Origin: Nioella sp965215655
GTDB lineage: Bacteria > Pseudomonadota > Alphaproteobacteria > Rhodobacterales > Rhodobacteraceae
Direction: 5' to 3'
Length of the DNA: 64,000 nt
NCBI RefSeq assembly: GCF_965215655.1
Contig: NZ_OZ244111.1
Location: forward strand, 2,480,001 to 2,544,000
A program made the translations under genes and the position numbers. Shown here in pieces: positions 15,805 through 24,375 of this stretch (its first letter is position 1; each line of letters begins with the position of its first letter). Under the pieces are notes generated by a model, which saw nothing but the letters and a program-made list of their open reading frames with translations, was not told where the DNA came from and made no database searches.

Positions 15805-17163
15805 GTGACCGACGCCACGGCCCTTGCTGCCGCCATTGCCGAGGGGCAGGTTTCTGCCGCCGACGTGATGGAGGCAAGCCTTGCCGCCTGCCACGCGCAG
15901 GGGGCTTTAGGGGCCGTGGTGCATCTGGATGAAGACATGGCCCGCGCAGGCGCAGCGGCGGCGGATGCGCTGCCTTTGGATCGGCGCGGGCCGTTTCATG
16001 GCGTGCCCTTTCTGGTGAAGGACCTAGGCGGAGTGGCCAAGGGCCTGCCGCAAGCCGCCGGGTCTGCCGCCATCCGCGCACAGGCGCGAAGGCCAGAGGC
16101 TGACAGCCACCTGTTGCAGGACCTGCGACGCACCGGGCTCATTCCCTTCGGCATTACCGCGACACCCCCGTTCGGCCTGTCCCTGACTTGCGAGCCTGAG
16201 GGGCTCCCCCCCGCCCGTAACCCGTGGAACGCGGACCTCACCCCCGGCGGATCGTCAGGCGGCGCGGCGGCGGCGGCTGCTGCCGGGATCGTCGCCATCG
16301 CCCATGCCACCGACGCGGCAGGGTCTATCCGTGTGCCTGCCGCCTGTTGCGGGCTGACGGGGCTCAAGCCCTCTCGCGGGGCCACGCCAGGCGGGCCGGA
16401 TTTCGCCAATCACCTGATGGGAATCGCGTCGGAACTGGTGCTGGCGCGGTCGGTCCGCGACGTGGAAGCGACGTTCGGAGCCGTCTACCAGCCGCTCGCC
16501 CCCTACCACCTGTCTGACCGGCCCCGCATTGCGTTGGCCCTGCCCGACCGCTGCGGCCCCGACCAGCAGCGCGCCGCGAAAGAGGCCGCCGAGGCGCTGC
16601 GCGACGCGGGCTGCGAGGTGCATGACGTGCCCGCCCCCGACCGCATGGGGGCCGAGGCCCATGCCATCGCGCGCACCATCCTGTCTGTCTCGCTGGCCGA
16701 ATGGCTGACTGCGCTGAAAATCCCCGATGATCAGGTGCCGCCCCTCGCCACCGCCATGGCCGCCGAAGGACGTGCGACGCCCGCCACCGCGCTTTTTGCC
16801 GCCTCCCGGCAACTGGCGCGCCTAACCAACCGGGCCCGCAAGCTTTTCACGGCGGCGGACGCGGTGCTGATGCCGGTCCTGTCTTCTGCCCCCCTGCCCG
16901 TGGGCGCGCTTGACCTGTCGGGCAGCGACCCCGAGGCCCACATGGCCGCGCTGGAGGCCTTTGCCCCGAACGCGGCGCTCGCCAATGTCGCGGGCCTGCC
17001 CGCCATGGCCCAACCCTTCGGCATGGCAGACGGCCTTCCCCTTGGTGTCCAGCTGATCGGCCCGCCCGGCGCGGATTTCGCCCTGCTGTCCCTCGCCGCG
17101 ATGATCGAATCCCGCGCCCCCGCCCTTCCCTTCCCGTCCCCAATCGCAGGCCTGCCCGTATGA
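15805..17163 (+). CDS. Amidase-signature family amidase
   Basis: A 452-residue amidase with the Ser-cisSer-Lys triad: lysine in VPFLVKDLGG, the glycine/serine stretch TPGGSSGGAAAAAAAG and the nucleophile region DAAGSIRVPAACCGLTGLKPSRG. Such enzymes hydrolyse small amides, carbamoyl compounds or ureido acids. It starts at a GTG 13 bases after the binding-protein gene and its stop overlaps the ATPase gene (ATGA), so it is cotranscribed with the importer. It may hydrolyse an amide formed during breakdown of the imported pyrimidine-like compound. GatA is excluded because gatB and gatC are absent. Confidence 0.86.
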   Translation: MTDATALAAAIAEGQVSAADVMEASLAACHAQGALGAVVHLDEDMARAGAAAADALPLDRRGPFHGVPFLVKDLGGVAKGLPQAAGSAAIRAQARRPEADSHLLQDLRRTGLIPFGITATPPFGLSLTCEPEGLPPARNPWNADLTPGGSSGGAAAAAAAGIVAIAHATDAAGSIRVPAACCGLTGLKPSRGATPGGPDFANHLMGIASELVLARSVRDVEATFGAVYQPLAPYHLSDRPRIALALPDRCGPDQQRAAKEAAEALRDAGCEVHDVPAPDRMGAEAHAIARTILSVSLAEWLTALKIPDDQVPPLATAMAAEGRATPATALFAASRQLARLTNRARKLFTAADAVLMPVLSSAPLPVGALDLSGSDPEAHMAALEAFAPNAALANVAGLPAMAQPFGMADGLPLGVQLIGPPGADFALLSLAAMIESRAPALPFPSPIAGLPV

Positions 17164-18680
17164 CCAAGGTTCTGGAGCTTCACAACATCACCAAGCGCTT
17201 CGGCGCGCTGACCGCGAACGACAACGTGACTCTGACGCTGGATCAGGGCGAAATCCTCGCGCTTCTGGGCGAGAATGGCGCTGGCAAGACGACGCTGATG
17301 AACATCCTTTTCGGCCATTACGCCGCCGATGAAGGACAGGTGAAAGTCTTCGGGCAGGAGCTGCCCCCCGGCCTGCCGCGTGCGGCCATCGCGGCGGGCG
17401 TGGGCATGGTGCACCAGCATTTCACGCTGGCGGGCAACCTGACGGTTCTGGAAAACGTCATGCTGGGGTCGGAGCCGCTGACCCGGCTGAAATCGGCACG
17501 GGGTGAGGCCCGGAAGAAACTGATGGAGATCGCCGACCGATTCGGCCTGCCGGTGAAGCCTGAGGCAAAGGTCAGTTCGCTGAGCGTCGGGGAACGCCAG
17601 CGGGTGGAGATCCTGAAAGCGCTCTACCGCGACGCGCGGGTGCTGATCCTCGATGAACCCACGGCGGTTCTGGCCCGGCCCGAGGCAATGCGGCTGTTCG
17701 AGACCCTGCGCGACATGACCAACGAGGGGCTCTCGCTCATCTTCATCAGCCACAAGCTGCATGAGGTCATGGCGGCCTCGGACCGGGTCGCGGTGCTGAG
17801 GGGCGGCAGGATGGTGGCGGAACGCAAGACATCCGAAACCTCCCCCGGCGAACTCGCCGAGTTGATGGTGGGCCGCAAGGTGGAACGGCCCGTGCGCCAT
17901 GACCACCAGATCGGCGCGCCGGTGCTGGTGGCGGACAAGGTGCGGGTGGAGGACGGCGGCGAAACCCGGCTCGATGACGTGTCCTTCACGGTCCATGCGG
18001 GTGAAATCCTCGGTATCGTCGGAGTCTCCGGCAACGGTCAGGCGGCGCTTGGGGCGCTGCTGTCGGGGCTGGCGCATCCGGCATCGGGCACCTTGACACT
18101 GGCCGATCAGGACGTAGGCCATCTGGGACCGCGCGGCATGATCCGGGCGGGCGCGGGCCGGGTGCCGGAGGACCGCCATGCGGAGGGCGTGGTGGGTGAG
18201 CTTAGCCTTTGGGAAAACGCGGTTCTGGAACGGCTGCGCACGCCGGAGTTTTCCCGTCGAGGCTTCGTGCGGCAAGGGGCGGCGAAGGCCTACACCAACG
18301 ATCTGATCAAGCGGTTCGACATTCGCGGGGCGGCCCCCGACACGCGCATCAGGCTTCTGTCAGGTGGCAACATGCAAAAGCTCATCCTCGGCCGCGTCCT
18401 GTCCAACGGGCCGCGTTTCGTGCTGGCCAACCAGCCGACGCGGGGTCTGGACGAGGGCGCGATTGCCGCTGTCCATGCGGAACTGCTGGCGGCCCGCGCG
18501 GAAGGCGCTGCGATCCTGCTCATATCAGAAGAACTGGAGGAAGCCGTGGCCCTTTCAGACCGCATCCAGGCTATCGTGAAGGGCCGCCTGTCGGAGCCCA
18601 TTTCGGCGGACGAGGCGGACCCACAACGATTGGGCCTGATGATGGCCGGTGTCTGGACGGAGGACGATCATGCGGCTTGA
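17160..18680 (+). CDS. Nucleoside/nucleobase ABC transporter ATP-binding protein
   Basis: A 506-residue ATPase with two fused nucleotide-binding domains, as in YufO/RbsA-type importers. The first domain has a full Walker A (GENGAGKTT), signature LSVGERQRVEILKAL and Walker B VLILDEPTAVL. In the second domain the Walker A is degenerate (GVSGNGQAAL, no lysine) with signature LSGGNMQKLILG, normal for this subfamily. It overlaps the amidase gene upstream by 4 bases and the first permease gene downstream by 11 bases. Confidence 0.93.
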   Translation: MTKVLELHNITKRFGALTANDNVTLTLDQGEILALLGENGAGKTTLMNILFGHYAADEGQVKVFGQELPPGLPRAAIAAGVGMVHQHFTLAGNLTVLENVMLGSEPLTRLKSARGEARKKLMEIADRFGLPVKPEAKVSSLSVGERQRVEILKALYRDARVLILDEPTAVLARPEAMRLFETLRDMTNEGLSLIFISHKLHEVMAASDRVAVLRGGRMVAERKTSETSPGELAELMVGRKVERPVRHDHQIGAPVLVADKVRVEDGGETRLDDVSFTVHAGEILGIVGVSGNGQAALGALLSGLAHPASGTLTLADQDVGHLGPRGMIRAGAGRVPEDRHAEGVVGELSLWENAVLERLRTPEFSRRGFVRQGAAKAYTNDLIKRFDIRGAAPDTRIRLLSGGNMQKLILGRVLSNGPRFVLANQPTRGLDEGAIAAVHAELLAARAEGAAILLISEELEEAVALSDRIQAIVKGRLSEPISADEADPQRLGLMMAGVWTEDDHAA

Positions 18681-19713
18681 ACGACGGGCGCATGTGCCCA
18701 TTCACCTAGTGATCCTCGCACCTTTGGCCGCCGTGTTCACAGCGCTTGTGCTGGCGGCGGGGCTGATTGCTGCGGCGGGGGTGAACCCGCTGACAGCCTA
18801 TGGCGAGATGCTGACCGGCGCGCTCGGGTCGCGCCTGTCGATCACCGAAATGCTGACCCGCGCCACGCCGCTCATCTTCACCGGCCTTGCTGCCGCCGTC
18901 GCCTTCCGCGCGCGGCTGTGGAATATCGGCGGCGAGGGGCAGTTCTTCGTGGGTGCGCTGGTCACCGCGTGGATTGGCCATTCGCTCGGGGTTCCCGGAT
19001 GGATCGGCATACCGCTGCTGATGCTGGCGGGCATGACGGCGGGCGCGGCGCTGCTGGCGGGGCCTGCCTTCCTGCGGTTACGCTTTGGTGTGGATGAGGT
19101 GGTGACGACGTTGCTGATGAATTTCATCGTCATCCTGTTCGTGGGCCTCATGATCGAAGGCCCGATGCGTGATCCGCTGGCCTTTGGCTGGCCATCCTCC
19201 GTGCCGGTGGACGGGGATTTCCGGCTGCCTGATCTTGTGCCCCGCACGCGCCTGCATATCGGGCTGCTCTTCGCTATTGCCGCCGCCGGGGCCGTCTGGC
19301 TGGTCCTTGCGCGCACGGTCTTCGGCGCGGAAACGCGGGCGGCGGGACTCAATGCCTCTGCTGCCGCCTTTGCGGGAATTTCCCTGCCCAAGACCATCAT
19401 GGGCGTTGCGCTACTGTCGGGTGCCTTGGCGGGCCTTGCCGGATCGGTCGAGGTGATGGGCGTTACGGCGGGCGTCACCACCACGATGAGCCCCGGCTTC
19501 GGCTACGCGGGCATCGTCGTCGCCATGCTGGCGGCGCTGCACCCCGCAGGTGTGGTCGCCGCTGCCGTTTTCGTCGCCACCGTCTTCGTCGGCGCAGATG
19601 CCATGAGCCGCGCCACCGGCGTTCCCAGCTTCATCGCCGATGTGATCGTGGCGCTGTGCCTTCTGACCATGATCGTGGCCCTTCTCTTTACAACCTACCG
19701 GGTGCGCCGATGA
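18670..19713 (+). CDS. Nucleoside/nucleobase ABC transporter permease 1
   Basis: A 347-residue polytopic membrane protein of the BPD_transp_2 (LivH/YufP) family. About nine hydrophobic segments and the family motifs NPLTAYGEML, RATPLIFTGLAAAVAFRARLWNIGGEGQF and FGVDEVVTTLLMNFI are visible. The ATG at 18670 was chosen because it starts within the ATPase gene's last 11 bases, giving normal coupling; a longer frame begins deeper in the ATPase. It pairs with the next permease. Confidence 0.93.
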   Translation: MRLERRAHVPIHLVILAPLAAVFTALVLAAGLIAAAGVNPLTAYGEMLTGALGSRLSITEMLTRATPLIFTGLAAAVAFRARLWNIGGEGQFFVGALVTAWIGHSLGVPGWIGIPLLMLAGMTAGAALLAGPAFLRLRFGVDEVVTTLLMNFIVILFVGLMIEGPMRDPLAFGWPSSVPVDGDFRLPDLVPRTRLHIGLLFAIAAAGAVWLVLARTVFGAETRAAGLNASAAAFAGISLPKTIMGVALLSGALAGLAGSVEVMGVTAGVTTTMSPGFGYAGIVVAMLAALHPAGVVAAAVFVATVFVGADAMSRATGVPSFIADVIVALCLLTMIVALLFTTYRVRR

Positions 19714-20651
19714 GTGACGCGATTGACCTTCTGATGAACACGAGCCTCTGGGCGGCGGTCCTCCGCATTGCAACGCCGCTCATTTTCGGGGTGCTCGGGG
19801 CGCTGCTTTGTGAACGTTCGGGCGTGCTGAACCTCGGGATCGAGGGCATTATGACCATGGGCGCGATGAGCGGTTGGCTCGCCGTCTACATGGGCGCGCC
19901 GCTGCTGGTGGGGTTGATGGTGGCCGCGACTTGCGGGGCGCTGATGGGGTTGATCCATGCGGGGCTGACGGTGCCACTTGGCCTGTCGCAGCATGTCTCG
20001 GGGCTTGGCATCACGCTCTTTGCGTCTGCACTGGCCTATTACCTCTACCGGCTGATCGTGGTGGTCGGCGAAACCCCGCCCGCAATCGAGGCGTTCCAGC
20101 CTCTGGATCTGCCTGTCCTGTCGGACCTGCCCATTGTCGGGCCGATCCTGTTTTCCCAAAGCGTACCGACCTATCTTGCGCTGCTGTCAGTTGCGGTGAT
20201 GGCTTACGTTCTGGCGCGCACTCCGCTTGGGCTAGCCATTCGAATGACCGGCGAAAACCCCCATGCGGTCGAGGCGCAGGGGCTGAACCCGATCCGCATT
20301 CGCATCGGCGCGGTGGTGGCGGGATCCGCCCTGATGGCGGTTGGCGGGGCCTTCCTGACCACGGCAGCGTTCAACAGCTTCTTCCCCGGCATGGTCCAGG
20401 GACGCGGCTGGATCTGCATCGCACTGGTGGTCTTCGCAAGCTGGCGGCCAGGCAAGGCCCTTGTCGGCGCGCTTCTGTTCGCCTTCTTCGACGCCTACCA
20501 GTTGCGGCTGCAAACGGCGATTGAGGGCGTGCCCTATCAGCTGTTCCTTATGGCCCCCTATGTGCTGTCCATCGTGGCGCTGATCCTGGTGGCTCGCCGG
20601 GCGGAAGTGCCTGCCGCCCTGATGGCCCCCTACCGGCGCGGGGAGCGTTAG
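19710..20651 (+). CDS. Nucleoside/nucleobase ABC transporter permease 2
   Basis: A 313-residue membrane protein of the same family as YufQ, beginning MSDAIDLLMNTSLWAAVLR. The characteristic ATPLIFGVLGALLCERSGVLNLGIEG block and GENPHAVEAQGLNPIRIRIGAV loop identify it as the second permease of a BMP-type importer. Its ATG overlaps the stop of permease 1 (ATGA). It ends convergently with the GntR gene, the two stops overlapping by four bases, with no terminator between them. Confidence 0.93.
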   Translation: MSDAIDLLMNTSLWAAVLRIATPLIFGVLGALLCERSGVLNLGIEGIMTMGAMSGWLAVYMGAPLLVGLMVAATCGALMGLIHAGLTVPLGLSQHVSGLGITLFASALAYYLYRLIVVVGETPPAIEAFQPLDLPVLSDLPIVGPILFSQSVPTYLALLSVAVMAYVLARTPLGLAIRMTGENPHAVEAQGLNPIRIRIGAVVAGSALMAVGGAFLTTAAFNSFFPGMVQGRGWICIALVVFASWRPGKALVGALLFAFFDAYQLRLQTAIEGVPYQLFLMAPYVLSIVALILVARRAEVPAALMAPYRRGER

Positions 20652-21304
20652 GTGAACGCCGCCATCGCGTGGGACAGGCCATTGCGGATATGGGTTTCCA
20701 GAATGGTCTGGGCCTTCGCAGCGTCCCGCGCGAGCGCCGCTTCGAACATCGCCCGATGTTCCTGCGCCGCGATCTCCCCCCGATGGGTCAGAACAAGCAT
20801 CTGGTAGCGTAGATACTTGTCGAAGAGCGTGGCGTGCAGGGACAGCAGGTTGCGGGAATTGCAGGCCTGGATCATCGCCAGGTGAAATTCCCAGTCGTAG
20901 CGCTTCCACTGTTCCTTGTTGGTCTCATCCCCGGACAGCATCTGCTTTTCCATCAGGTGCAGCTTGTGATGGGCAGCCACCAGATTGCCTTCCCAATCCG
21001 CGTCCCCGTTCTCGATCGACACCTTGAGAGCGGAGCATTCCAGCAGCACCCGCAGATCGGCAATCTCGATCAGATCCTCGCGCGAGACCGGGGTCACGAA
21101 GAACCCGCGCTGCTCCTCGGCCGCGACGAAGCCTTCGCTGGCCAGACGGTTCAGGGTTTCGCGCAAGGTGGACACGCTTGCGGCATAGCGCGATTTCAGC
21201 GGCTCCAGCTTCAGCTTCGATCCCGGCGCAAGCCGCCCGAAGATGATATCGCGTTTGATCGCGTCATAGGTGGTTGAGCCTACTGTGCTCAGTGTCTTGA
21301 TCAT
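20648..21304 (-). CDS. GntR-family regulator, FCD (FadR-like) subgroup
   Basis: A 218-residue regulator with an N-terminal winged helix (STTYDAIKRDIIFGRLAPGSKL ending KSRYAASVSTLRETLNRLASEG) and a C-terminal all-helical FCD effector domain with metal-ligand-like DWEFHLAMI and HRAMFEAAL. The ATG at 21304 was preferred over one 39 bases upstream because AGGAG lies seven bases ahead. It is divergent from the Gfo/Idh-TRAP-QuiC operon, and TTGTC-N-GACAA half-sites lie just upstream of it, so it probably controls that operon and itself. Quinate, shikimate or a metabolite is a plausible ligand. Confidence 0.88.
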   Translation of the reverse strand: MIKTLSTVGSTTYDAIKRDIIFGRLAPGSKLKLEPLKSRYAASVSTLRETLNRLASEGFVAAEEQRGFFVTPVSREDLIEIADLRVLLECSALKVSIENGDADWEGNLVAAHHKLHLMEKQMLSGDETNKEQWKRYDWEFHLAMIQACNSRNLLSLHATLFDKYLRYQMLVLTHRGEIAAQEHRAMFEAALARDAAKAQTILETHIRNGLSHAMAAFT

Positions 21305-21338
21305 ACCGATCTCCTGCCCGGTATTCCTTCGTTTTCCT

Positions 21339-21363
21339 GACAAGTAGCAACTTGTCCGACAAG
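21339..21363. promoter_or_regulatory. GntR-type operator with three half-sites
   Basis: GACAAGT (21339-21345), ACTTGTC (21350-21356) and GACAAG (21358-21363) are alternating half-sites. The last two form TTGTC-C-GACAA, the classic FCD-GntR palindrome; the first two form a second perfect repeat with a 4-base spacer. The site lies 35-60 bases upstream of the GntR start in the divergent control region. Confidence 0.72.
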
Positions 21364-21388
21364 CTTCAATCTAGCAGGATTTTTTACG

Positions 21389-21412
21389 TTTTTCAAAATA
21401 TCATATATTATT
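21389..21412. promoter_or_regulatory. AT-rich promoter block, copy 1
   Basis: The pattern TTTTT-n-AAAAT-n-TCATATATT-n-TT occupies these 24 bases, about 150 bases upstream of the Gfo/Idh gene start. The same pattern, 21 of 24 bases identical, occurs at 29499-29522 before the second operon of this region. A CATATATT core resembles a -10 hexamer region. Shared use by two operons suggests a common promoter or regulator. Confidence 0.55.
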
Positions 21413-21563
21413 GATTTTATCCGCTAACAACACTATCGTCGATTCGATAAACAAGAACAGGGCGCAATGCCCCTGCGACAGACCGGAACAGAACAGACGT
21501 GACATTAGCGGACGACATGACACCCACACGCAGCGGCTGCCCTGACACGGGACGCGCAAAGCC

Positions 21564-22640
21564 ATGAGTTGCCCGACACGCATCGCGATTGTCGGCGCGG
21601 GATTGGTCGGCCGGCGTCACGCAGAGGCCATCTGGCGCAATCCGGGCGCGGACGTCTCCGCTATCGTCGACCCACATGACGAGGCCCGCCAGTATGCTGC
21701 ACAGCACGGAATTCCCTGCCACAGCAACCTTGCGGAGCTGTTTGCCACCGACCATCCCGATGGGGTCATCCTGTCCACCCCGACCCTGATGCATGTGGAT
21801 CAGGGGCTGGAGTGCATTCGCAACCGCTGTGCCGTGCTGGTTGAAAAGCCGATCTCCGCCAGCGCCAAAGACGCCATGCGATTGGTACTGGCAGCAGAAC
21901 AGGCAGATGTGCCGTTGCTCGTCGGCCATCACCGCCGCCACAACCCGCTGGTCCAGAAGGCCAAGCAGATCATCGACAGCGGGGCCGTCGGAGCGATCCG
22001 CGCGGTGCATTCGCAATGCTGGTTTTACAAGCCCGACCACTATTTCGACATCGCCCCGTGGCGGACCCGTAAAGGGGCCGGGCCGGTCTCGGTCAACCTG
22101 GTTCACGACATCGACCTTCTGCGTCATCTCTGCGGCGAGATTGTCAGCGTTCAGGCGCAGGCCGCTCCGTCGAGCCGCGGTTTCGAAAACGAGGAGGTCG
22201 CCGGGGCCGTCATGCGGTTCGAAAACGGCGCTATCGGCACAGTGACCCTGTCTGACGGGATCGTTGCACCCTGGAGCTGGGAACTGACCGCGCGCGAATA
22301 CCCGGTTTACCCCGCCACGTCACAAAGCTGCTACCTGATCGGCGGCAGCGAGGCGTCGCTGTCGCTGCCCGATTGCACCTTGTGGAACCAGACCGGCAGG
22401 CGCGACTGGTGGGAACCAATCAACGCGACCACCGTGGCCCGACCCTCCTCCGATCCGCTGGAAAACCAGATTGCGCATTTGCTGTCGGTTATCGCCGGGG
22501 AGGCCGAACCTCTGGTCTCGGGCCGGGAAGGCACCAGAACGCTCAGCGTCATCGAAGCCATCCAGAAATCCGCGCGAACCGGACAGGCGGAGGTGCCTGA
22601 AACCTTTGCGGACACGCCGACTGTCGGGGTGGCAATATGA
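21564..22640 (+). CDS. Gfo/Idh/MocA-family oxidoreductase
   Basis: A 358-residue NAD(P)-dependent dehydrogenase. The Rossmann motif IAIVGAGLVGRRHAEAI opens the protein, VEKPIS carries the usual catalytic lysine, and NLVHDIDLLRHL supplies the aspartate/histidine pair. The family acts on cyclic polyols, sugars and quinate-like alcohols. It is first in an operon with a TRAP importer, a QuiC-like protein and a quinate/shikimate-type dehydrogenase, so a cyclohexane-carboxylate or cyclitol substrate is likely. The exact substrate cannot be read from the sequence. Confidence 0.85.
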   Translation: MSCPTRIAIVGAGLVGRRHAEAIWRNPGADVSAIVDPHDEARQYAAQHGIPCHSNLAELFATDHPDGVILSTPTLMHVDQGLECIRNRCAVLVEKPISASAKDAMRLVLAAEQADVPLLVGHHRRHNPLVQKAKQIIDSGAVGAIRAVHSQCWFYKPDHYFDIAPWRTRKGAGPVSVNLVHDIDLLRHLCGEIVSVQAQAAPSSRGFENEEVAGAVMRFENGAIGTVTLSDGIVAPWSWELTAREYPVYPATSQSCYLIGGSEASLSLPDCTLWNQTGRRDWWEPINATTVARPSSDPLENQIAHLLSVIAGEAEPLVSGREGTRTLSVIEAIQKSARTGQAEVPETFADTPTVGVAI

Positions 22641-22758
22641 CGAGAGACAGCAGGCAAGAGCTTTTCACCACGCCCTTTCAAAACAGCTGCGGCTGTCACG
22701 GGCGGCACTACCCAAACCGCTGACCATCCAGCAAAACTCGTGTCAGGGAGGACACATC

Positions 22759-23772
22759 ATGAAACTGAACTTCACACGCAGAGCCGCCATGTCGGCAACT
22801 CTTGCCGCGGGCCTTCTGGCCAGCGCATCGGGCGCCGCCTTCGCGGATGGCCACATGATCCAGCTGCGGCTGTCCATGTCCGGATCGGAAACCGACCAGC
22901 GGTCCGTCGCCATGGCAGAAGTCTTTGGCCCCGCCGTGTCGGGCTTTGCCAGCTACGAGCCCGCCTATAACGCGACACTCTTCGCACAAGGCACCGAGCT
23001 GGAAGCGATCAGCCGCGGCAACCTTGAGATGACGATCTCCTCGGCGCAGGAACTGGCACAGTTCTTCCCCGAGTTCTCGCTCTTCACTGCGGGCTATGTC
23101 CATCAGGACGCCGCCCATCAGGTTGCCGTCTTCAATGACCCGCTGTTCGAGCCGTTCCAGCAGCGCGTGATCGACGATCTCGGTGCGCGCCTTCTGTCGG
23201 TGATGTATCTGGGCCGCCGTCAGGTGAACCTGCGTCAGTGCCCCGATGAGCTGACCGTCAACACCCCGGCCGATCTGGAAGGTGTGAACCTGCGGATGCC
23301 CGGCACCGATGCATGGCAGTTCCTGGGCCGTGCGCTTGGCGCGTCTCCGACGCCGATGTCCTTCTCGGAAGTCTACACCGCCCTTTCGACCGGCGCCGTG
23401 GACGGGCAGGATAACCCGCTGCCGACCGTGGTTGACGCGCGCTTCTACGAAGTGACCTGTCAGATTGTGCTGACCTCGCATCTCGTCGACCTGAACTACA
23501 TCACCATCTCGGAGGCCGTGTGGCAGAGTATGGATGCCGAGCAGCAGGCCATCGTCCAGCAGGCCGCCGATGACGCCGCAGAACTGGGCCGTCAGCGTCA
23601 GCTTCAGCTGGAAGACGAGCTGGTCGCCTTCCTCGAAGAGCAGGGCATGACGATCTACGAGCCCGACACCGCCGCGTTCCGCGAGGCGGTGCAGGCGGCC
23701 TATCTCGACAGCGAATTTGCCGAGACCTGGCCCGAGGGCGTGCTTGAGCAGATCAACGCTCTGGGCAACTAA
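22759..23772 (+). CDS. TRAP transporter solute-binding protein (DctP family)
   Basis: A 337-residue periplasmic protein with a Sec-type leader ending AAFADG at about residue 31. The mature sequence has family blocks: FAQGTELEAISRGNLEM, GVNLRMPGTDAWQFLGRALGASPTPMSFSEVYTALSTGAVDGQDNPLPTV. The conserved arginine in LRMPG binds substrate carboxylates in DctP proteins. The ATG at 22759 follows GGGAGGACACATC; a longer open frame into the preceding gene is not credible. With the small and large permeases it probably imports quinate, shikimate or a related cyclic acid. Confidence 0.93.
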   Translation: MKLNFTRRAAMSATLAAGLLASASGAAFADGHMIQLRLSMSGSETDQRSVAMAEVFGPAVSGFASYEPAYNATLFAQGTELEAISRGNLEMTISSAQELAQFFPEFSLFTAGYVHQDAAHQVAVFNDPLFEPFQQRVIDDLGARLLSVMYLGRRQVNLRQCPDELTVNTPADLEGVNLRMPGTDAWQFLGRALGASPTPMSFSEVYTALSTGAVDGQDNPLPTVVDARFYEVTCQIVLTSHLVDLNYITISEAVWQSMDAEQQAIVQQAADDAAELGRQRQLQLEDELVAFLEEQGMTIYEPDTAAFREAVQAAYLDSEFAETWPEGVLEQINALGN

Positions 23773-23811
23773 TCGTCCCCAACCATATCATTCCGTTCCG
23801 GAGGTCGTCTC

Positions 23812-24375
23812 ATGCTGAACAAGCTTCGCAAGTGGTTCACCCACGGAACGGAATTCATCGCCGCGATGATGCTCGCGGCGATGTTCCTGACCTTCCTGAT
23901 CCAGATCTTTTCCCGCTACGTGATGCTGAACCCGTTCGGCTGGACGCTGGAGCTGTGTCTGATCCTCTGGGTCTGGATCGTCTTTTTCGGCTGCGCCTTC
24001 ATCGTGAAGGAGCGCGACCACGTCACCTTTGACATTTTCTACCTCGCCAGCGGGCGCCGTTTGAGGCAGGTTCTGGCGCTTGCCGCGGCCGCGGCCATCG
24101 TCATCGGCATGGGCATCTCTTTCCTGCCGACATGGGACTATATCGACTGGATGCGCATGCGACGCACCTCGACCGTGGAAAACCCCTTCACGGGCGACCG
24201 CATTCCGCTGCGCACGATCTTTTCCATCTACGCCATCTTCATGATTGTCATCATCGCCCGCTACGCTTGGCGCTTTGTCGACGTGCTGCGCAATGGCCCG
24301 CCCGACGACGACCACGAGATACCGGGCCATGACCCCGAACCGCCCCATATCCGCCACGGGGAGGACGCGACATGA
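23812..24375 (+). CDS. TRAP transporter small permease (DctQ family)
   Basis: A 187-residue membrane protein with four hydrophobic segments, the first at FIAAMMLAAMFLTFLIQIF and the second at LCLILWVWIVFFGCAFIVK. RDHVTFDIFY after the second segment is characteristic of DctQ. GGAGG precedes the ATG, and the stop overlaps the large permease start (ATGA). A hydrophilic Asp/His-rich tail follows the last segment. Confidence 0.92.
   Translation: MLNKLRKWFTHGTEFIAAMMLAAMFLTFLIQIFSRYVMLNPFGWTLELCLILWVWIVFFGCAFIVKERDHVTFDIFYLASGRRLRQVLALAAAAAIVIGMGISFLPTWDYIDWMRMRRTSTVENPFTGDRIPLRTIFSIYAIFMIVIIARYAWRFVDVLRNGPPDDDHEIPGHDPEPPHIRHGEDAT

Larger units (their letters stand above)
21305..21563. other. Divergent control region, GntR / quinate-type operon
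   Basis: A 259-base non-coding stretch, markedly AT-rich between about 21375 and 21420 against a GC-rich background. It contains the three-half-site GntR operator and the AT-rich promoter block. I see no open frame with coding character and no riboswitch-like fold. Confidence 0.7.
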
